NCBI GenBank assembly: GCA_029204225.1
Contig: CM055109.1
Coordinates: 942,673-1,006,672, forward strand
Direction of reading: 5' to 3'
DNA: 64,000 bases
Origin: Diphasiastrum complanatum
Lineage: Eukaryota; Streptophyta; Lycopodiopsida; Lycopodiales; Lycopodiaceae
Both the position numbers and the translations under genes were made by a program. Below are positions 59,160-64,000 of the stretch, one piece after another (position 1 is the first letter of the stretch; every line of letters begins with the position of its first letter). The notes under the pieces are model-generated. The model did no database searches and was not told the DNA's origin. It saw only the letters and a list, made by a program, of their open reading frames with translations.

Positions 59160-60238
59160 TTCAAAAAGAACTATATATCTATATTTGATGAATAGCTCTT
59201 CACCACATTTAATGAGCCTTATCGCACATACCATTACGTATGTACCTTTTGAGTTCCTAGAAAAGCATTATTTCTTTCCATTGGTGCGTCCCTCAAAATC
59301 ACAATTAGTTAATGAAGGGTGACCAATGGAACTATTTATATATGTAGCAATATTGCCATGTTTTTCTGGACACCCATCAATGTACATACAATGTGATTTC
59401 AAAATATTCTCTCCTTGCATATGCCGCTCTTCCAAAGAACAAGCATTGGCATTCAAGCCATAAACCTGCATTCTCCATTGGTGACGACTCATGCCAATCA
59501 TCCCAATTGTATTAAGGTCTTGCATAAGGCATTAATGTGACAACACTCTTCAAAGGGACATCAATGCTAGTCAAAGAAAATAAACCCAATCCCGCGCTTG
59601 GCTTGATCATGTACATATGACCCCAATATGAAAAAGATGTTCCACATAATGGTAGTGGTATTCTATCAGGCCAACATGAATATTTCTTTCTATCAAAGGG
59701 CTTAACCAATGTAGGGAGGAAGAGGAGACTCAGTCAATGAATTTAAAACATTCTTGGATAAGTCAACCGTACGTAAATTTGGTTGTTCATTTTCAAATCT
59801 TGTCAAAATGCGTCCAAGTCGTGTTCTTTTTTTTAATGGAGTATATCTAGATGGGATAGGAAGAAGAGGAGATTCTACATAAGGTATGTGAGGTGATGTG
59901 AGATGGATAGAATCGATGTGAGGTATCGTCGGATGGATAGAATCGATATGAGGTGTCATGATATAGATAAAATCTGTGTGTGGTGACATCGTGGAATGAA
60001 TAGAATCCATAGAAGAATCGGTGCGAGGTGTTGTGGGAAGAATAGAATCCATGTGAGGTGTCGTGGGATGAATAGAATCTATGTGTGGTGATATCGTGGG
60101 ATGAATAGAATCCATGGAAAGATCTATATGAGGTGTGGTGGAGTGAGTGACGTGCGGAATGGAAAGATGCATAACTTCCACATCATGAGGTGTGTAGTGA
60201 CTAGTGACCAATAATATGATCATCAACAAGATCTTCAT
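59160..60238 (-). pseudogene. SET-domain protein with repeat-rich N-terminus
   Basis: Frame 60238-59702 begins with a hydrophobic stretch and then repeats of PHIDSIHPT type, followed by a basic region (RYTPLKKRTRLGRILTRF). A one-base shift near 59705 continues with KYSCWPDRIPLPLCG and the SET start GLGLFSLTSIDVPLKS. A second shift near 59525 leads to MYIDGCPEKHGNIATYINSS, PSLTNCDFEG and, past a TAA near 59288, YVMVCAIRLIKCGEELFIKY. These correspond to the SET blocks GxGLF, GNxARxINHS and GEELxxDY. SET domains methylate lysines, usually on histones. Here His of the NHS block is replaced (INSS) and DY reads KY, so activity is unlikely. It meets the Helitron Rep tail to tail. Confidence 0.7.
59890..60150. 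repeat. Minisatellite coding for PHIDSIHPT repeats
   Basis: About eight degenerate units with the core GGATRGAATCSATRTGAGGT (as read on +), 27-51 bp apart, in frame on the minus strand within the N-terminal part of the SET protein. Confidence 0.8.
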
Positions 60239-61130
60239 CTAATGCCAAAGATGATCCAAAATCGATATTTCTTATCTTGTTGATAAGATTCTCAATGGAC
60301 TTGCTATAAGACATTGACACCAATGTATTATTCTACAAGAGTGAAACAATTATGGCCATATTCAGTAAAGGACCTGGAATAGTCCTAATATGGTAGACCA
60401 GCCCTCCGGTGTTCGATATTATTGGTCACGCCTAGATTTAATGTCACATCGAGGCCTGTTGGTGACTAATGACCTTGAGAGGACCCAAACACTCTAATTG
60501 AGACATATGGAGTAGTGCATTTACGTGTGACTGATATAGGCTGGAGGAATGCATGAAGAGTTGTGATCTATTTATAGTTGATCTACATGGGGATTGCATG
60601 GGTTCATGCACATGATTCTACTCTCTATATATTGAAGTAGAGATTATCCCGTCGACGACTTTGGTCTAGGTTACCAGTTGAGCTCCTCTCCTTTTGCTAT
60701 CACATAGCATGGCTTGGGGGCTAGATCCAGGAGGATTCTCCAAGAGGGATCTAAGATTGGTTGGGTGGTTTTGCTCCACAGTCTCTCTTGTGTATTTTTA
60801 TCCTCATCTTAGGGGTTTTTCCCTAGTGGTCTTTACAGAAACATTGTACAAGCATTATTTTTATTTTTTCAAAAAAAATATAAATATGTTTATTTAGGAA
60901 ACTAACTTGCAAGTGTCATGTCGTTATGATAGTGGCGAGAAACTTTTGAGTAACTAAGATTATTTTTAATCTCATCTATAATTGGGAAACAACGATATCA
61001 AATCATCTACTTGTCTTGTATCAAATCAAAACATAATTAATACTCATTTGTCATTTTTAAAAAATCATCAAAATTTTCAAAATCACGAGTTTGGAAAATT
61101 CAAGTAACTTGAATTTGATACTTACATGTG
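60239..61130. other. Noncoding stretch, possible LTR fragment
   Basis: No coding signal. A TATATATTGAAG box near 60634 followed by a C/T-rich leader (60660-60800) could be an LTR promoter, but there is no second copy or polypurine tract. Confidence 0.35.
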
Positions 61131-62090
61131 AAACAACTCTATCTATCACTTGACATAGCCCATTGAGTGATCATAATTGACCAGCATCACATGCGATAGC
61201 TCAAACTTGATGTCTATCAATGTAAAAAGCCCCATTTTGGCACATCTCACCTAAGGCTCCTCATAGACTGATCAACTCTGAGGGATTTCATCCAAATAGA
61301 TTAAATTTGTTGCCTATCATTTGGGAAAGCCAAAGTTTGATGCCCAATGTGTGATTTTTTTCTTATCACCCAATATGGCTCATCAAGTTATTAAACTCAA
61401 CTAGTTTCAAATCTAGCATATCTAGTTATTGTTGACATTTAATCCCTATCACATCAGATAGCTCAAATTTGCTATCTATCATTTAAGATAGTTGCATTTT
61501 TGGCCTTTATCACTCGAGATTGTCCATTGAGTGATGAAACCAATAGAATAGTGACTTCAAGACATTGAAATAGCTTGAATTTGGTACCCTATCACTCGGA
61601 ATAGCTCAAATTCAATGCCTAACATGTGATTTTGGTGCTGATCACTTGACAAGGCAGATCAAGGGATTAGACTCAACTAGTTTTGAATAGTTGAGCAAAA
61701 TGCCACACCGAGTTGCTTGTCAAAGAGTTGCAGGACTTTGACTCCCAAGTACGAGCTAATTTGGTGGACCTTTAAGTGCAAGGCTCCTGCAAATTGTCAC
61801 AGGGAAAAATCACAAACACGATTTCACATCATGAAAGGGCTTGGTTTGTGGTCCTATCTAGCCAATGAACCCCAATCGGCCTAGTGCAAAAGAGTAATAT
61901 CGGGGATTTATTTCTATCTTTCATTGAGAAGGTTTGTTCAATTCGACGGGCCTCCACCTGCAGTTGAAATGGTTGAAGGGTATTATTGGGGATTTCTTTC
62001 TATCAATCTTTCATTGGGAAGGTATGTCCAATTCGGTGGACCTCCACCTCCAATTGGAATGCTCCTCTAGATTGCCACAAGCCCGATTTT
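61130..62090. repeat. Degenerate repeats
   Basis: Phrases such as GATAGCTCAAATTTGATGYC and TATCACTTGA recur irregularly from 61140 to 61690. Blocks at about 61329 and 61602 (TGATGCCCAATGTGTGATTT type) are about 273 bp apart. Near-tandem units of about 90 bp follow at 61898 and 61988 (GGGGATTTMTTTCTATC, CCTCCACCT). Confidence 0.6.
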
Positions 62091-62232
62091 ATGTGAGGCT
62101 TTGAAGGGCATGATTTATGGCGTTTCAACCCCGTGAATCAAATTTGTTGAGGGTGGAAGAGCCTTAGGGCCTCTTCGCAAGTACAATTTGTCCCTAGGAT
62201 TGGGATGATGGGCCTATGCACAATCGAGCCGA

Positions 62233-62440
62233 CCCTCACACACATGGCCTTGACTTTAGGAATGGCCCTCATGTGGATGAGGGCCACATGTGTATGTGGC
62301 CCTCACCCACATGGCCTTGACTTTAGGAATGGTTCTCATGTGGGCTTTGCTAGTCACATGACACATGTGGCCCTCACCCCCATGGCCTTAGACTTTAGTA
62401 ATGGTTCTCATGTGGGCCCTGCTCACATGGATGAAATTGT
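62233..62440. repeat. Minisatellite, three 67-71-bp units
   Basis: Units begin at 62233, 62300 and 62371 with CCCTCAC-CATGGCCTT and GACTTTAGKAATGG. The ORF at 62205-62450 is a by-product. Confidence 0.85.
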
Positions 62441-63133
62441 GGGGCCCTGAAAATGTTGCCCAACTAGACAACGTGTCTGGGTTCTTAGGTGGGGCCTTGC
62501 CACTCACATGGATGAAAATGTTGCCCAACATGACAACCACTTTGGCTTCTCACCCAATTTGTCATTCCATTTCTAGCATTAACAACACATGATGATCTCA
62601 TGTTGCATCAAATCCAAAAAAGTGAGCATCATCAATTTTAAAAATGCATGATCATCACGGGCCAGCATACAAAGATAACTTATAAGCCGAGGTGGATTCT
62701 CCAGCGCTACCCGGGACGTGCCGGCACGCGGGCTTGCGCGGATGCCCACGCGACAAGGTGGCCGCAAAAATTGTCGCCTGGGAGTCATTTTTCTCAAGCA
62801 CACACACCCATTCCGGCGGGGCAGACCACCTGCACCATGTGACATCCCCCCATTGGGCCAGGGCCAAACGTCCCCGCACGCCCGTGCTTTCTCTTGGCAT
62901 TTGCCATCTAACCGTTTTTGCCACTTGCTATCCCGCCAGTAGTTTGCAGACATCTGGCACTTTACCAGCCACAACCTTGACGCAGCCGTACTTCTAATTT
63001 TTAATAATAAATATCTCATCCATTAGATTTTTTTTCCAAGAAAAAAGTTTATTCATTTTTCGTGGCCACAATTCATCCTCCCCCTTCGCCCTCCCTCCCC
63101 TCCCTCCCCCTGTCTGTCTGCCTGTCTGTCTGT

Positions 63134-63178
<45 letters not shown>

Positions 63179-63180
63179 TG
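62441..63180. other. GC-rich block and pyrimidine microsatellite
   Basis: 62690-62990 is clearly GC-richer than its surroundings but has no convincing frame. 63080-63177 is a CCCT/CTGT/CT pyrimidine run. Such blocks often lie near plant promoters, so a gene may start to the right, but none can be called. Confidence 0.45.
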
Positions 63181-64000
63181 CCTTGAGAAGGAAAGCAGAG
63201 CATGCGCTTGAAGATTTTGAGATATTTTGTGTGGTTGCTGATGCATCTGGCAATACGTAGGAGCAGAAACAGAAGCATTTCATGATCAACCGTCGTGTTT
63301 TCTCACAGAAATCAGAAGAATAGACACAGAGCAGAGTCTTTTTTCCAATGCGCCATATAATTCTAGTACTGATCTGCTTGCTTCTCTACTCACAGCAAGA
63401 AATATTTATTCAGTTTGCTGCTGAATTCGATCCTTTTGTTGACCTCTAGGTCCTGCGCTGAATTCTGGAAAATGTTTTCCGAATTCTCTGTATTGCAGTT
63501 TGATGGCCAGTTTGTCCCGCTTGTCCATCTTGCGAGTGTTGTTCACACAGCAGCCTGGTCGATGGCTTGGGAGGACTGGCACCTTTCCTTCACGTCCAAC
63601 TTTAGTGTAGCCCGTTACGATGTTCGCAGATAAGGTCAGTCCTTAACTGCGTTTACAATTCAAACCCTAGATACAGATCCGTTAATTTCATCTTGGTTTT
63701 TCCGCGCTGCCATAGGTTGTCCTTTCAAGTCCTCTACCTGCGTTTCCTGCTCGAGATCGTGCAGATTTCAAGTGGTTAGCCAGGTCAGTTACTGGAGCTA
63801 CCTGTCTCGGCCTGGCTGCATAGGCCGTCCTTTAAGTCCCGAACCTGATTTTCCTCATGAGTTACATGGTTATTTGTGGTTAGCCAGCAGGCCAGTGATA
63901 GGCTAGACATCACTGAAAGGTGTAGTGAATGCTGCTAGGTTTCAGCACCCCCGGGGGCTCTTCGGGCAAAACAAGCTGGTCGACAACCCCTTATACTGTA
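63181..64000. other. Right end: possible leader region with a 108-bp repeat
   Basis: No confident coding sequence. A unit starting CATAGGTTGTCCTTTCAAGT (63711) recurs diverged at 63819 (CATAGGCCGTCCTTTAAGT), each with a GGTTAGCCAG block. The frame 63415-63633 (+) has no recognisable features. Confidence 0.4.

Noticed and set aside
59022-59234. C-terminal extension of the SET protein beyond GEELFIKYRY
   Set aside because: This part is the antisense of the end of the Helitron Rep frame.
62205-62450. 81-codon protein
   Set aside because: Product of a three-unit minisatellite, without protein-like features.
63053-63289. Arg/Glu-repeat protein on the minus strand
   Set aside because: Translation of the CT microsatellite.

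Overview
This window looks like nuclear DNA of a land plant with a large, transposon-rich genome. The evidence is Ty3/gypsy polyproteins with plant-type chromodomains, an LTR element primed by the initiator Met tRNA, GT-AG introns of plant type, long GA/GT/A microsatellites, and a decayed copy of the plastid gene ndhI in nuclear context. I cannot name the species. Almost all coding sequence belongs to mobile elements, most of them broken.

Layout. 1-5.9 kb: a truncated Ty3/gypsy element (end of RT, RNase H, integrase) followed by an unusual coiled-coil reading frame with eight stops, then an LTR-like promoter and poly(A) region. 6-8.4 kb: a GT/GC microsatellite, a promoter-like leader and a gag gene with a zinc knuckle. 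9.9-14 kb: a 35-bp dispersed repeat and a 2-kb inverted-repeat element with unidentified frames. 15.4-28.5 kb: an integrase-chromodomain fragment, then a chromovirus (gag, protease, internally deleted RT/RNase H, integrase) split by a complete 8.4-kb DNA transposon at 18986-27419. The second half of the integrase, the polypurine tract and the LTR resume at 27424.

The split-in element is the most interesting object here. It has short inverted termini and a 4-bp target duplication, and carries two divergent decayed genes: a transposase on the + strand (HTHxxIDQxFS type, resembling DUF7869 proteins) and a six-exon gene on the - strand with a ParB-like domain followed by a beta-class DNA N6/N4 methyltransferase domain. 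Between them lies an array of near-palindromes (CCTATGCTGAGCATAGG type), three 95-bp hairpin-forming units and three GC-rich 53-bp repeats. This suggests a transposon with its own DNA-methylation module and cognate sites.

28.5-50.2 kb: a host gene on the - strand. Five exons are visible (50155 down to 42842), joined by exact codon phase, with a 5.7-kb intron holding a solo LTR, a LINE and a chromodomain scrap. Beyond the fifth exon sits a full-length non-autonomous LTR retrotransposon (34584-42429) with 408/410-bp LTRs, target duplication CACCA, and a protease region amplified into four copies. Further left are a foldback element with G-rich runs and a possible chain of small exons.

50.2-64 kb: minisatellites, a small MITE, the ndhI plastid insertion, a Helitron Rep pseudogene, and a converging minus-strand SET-domain pseudogene, then repeat-rich sequence and a pyrimidine-rich stretch that might lead into a gene beyond the window. 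I saw no tRNA, rRNA or CRISPR.
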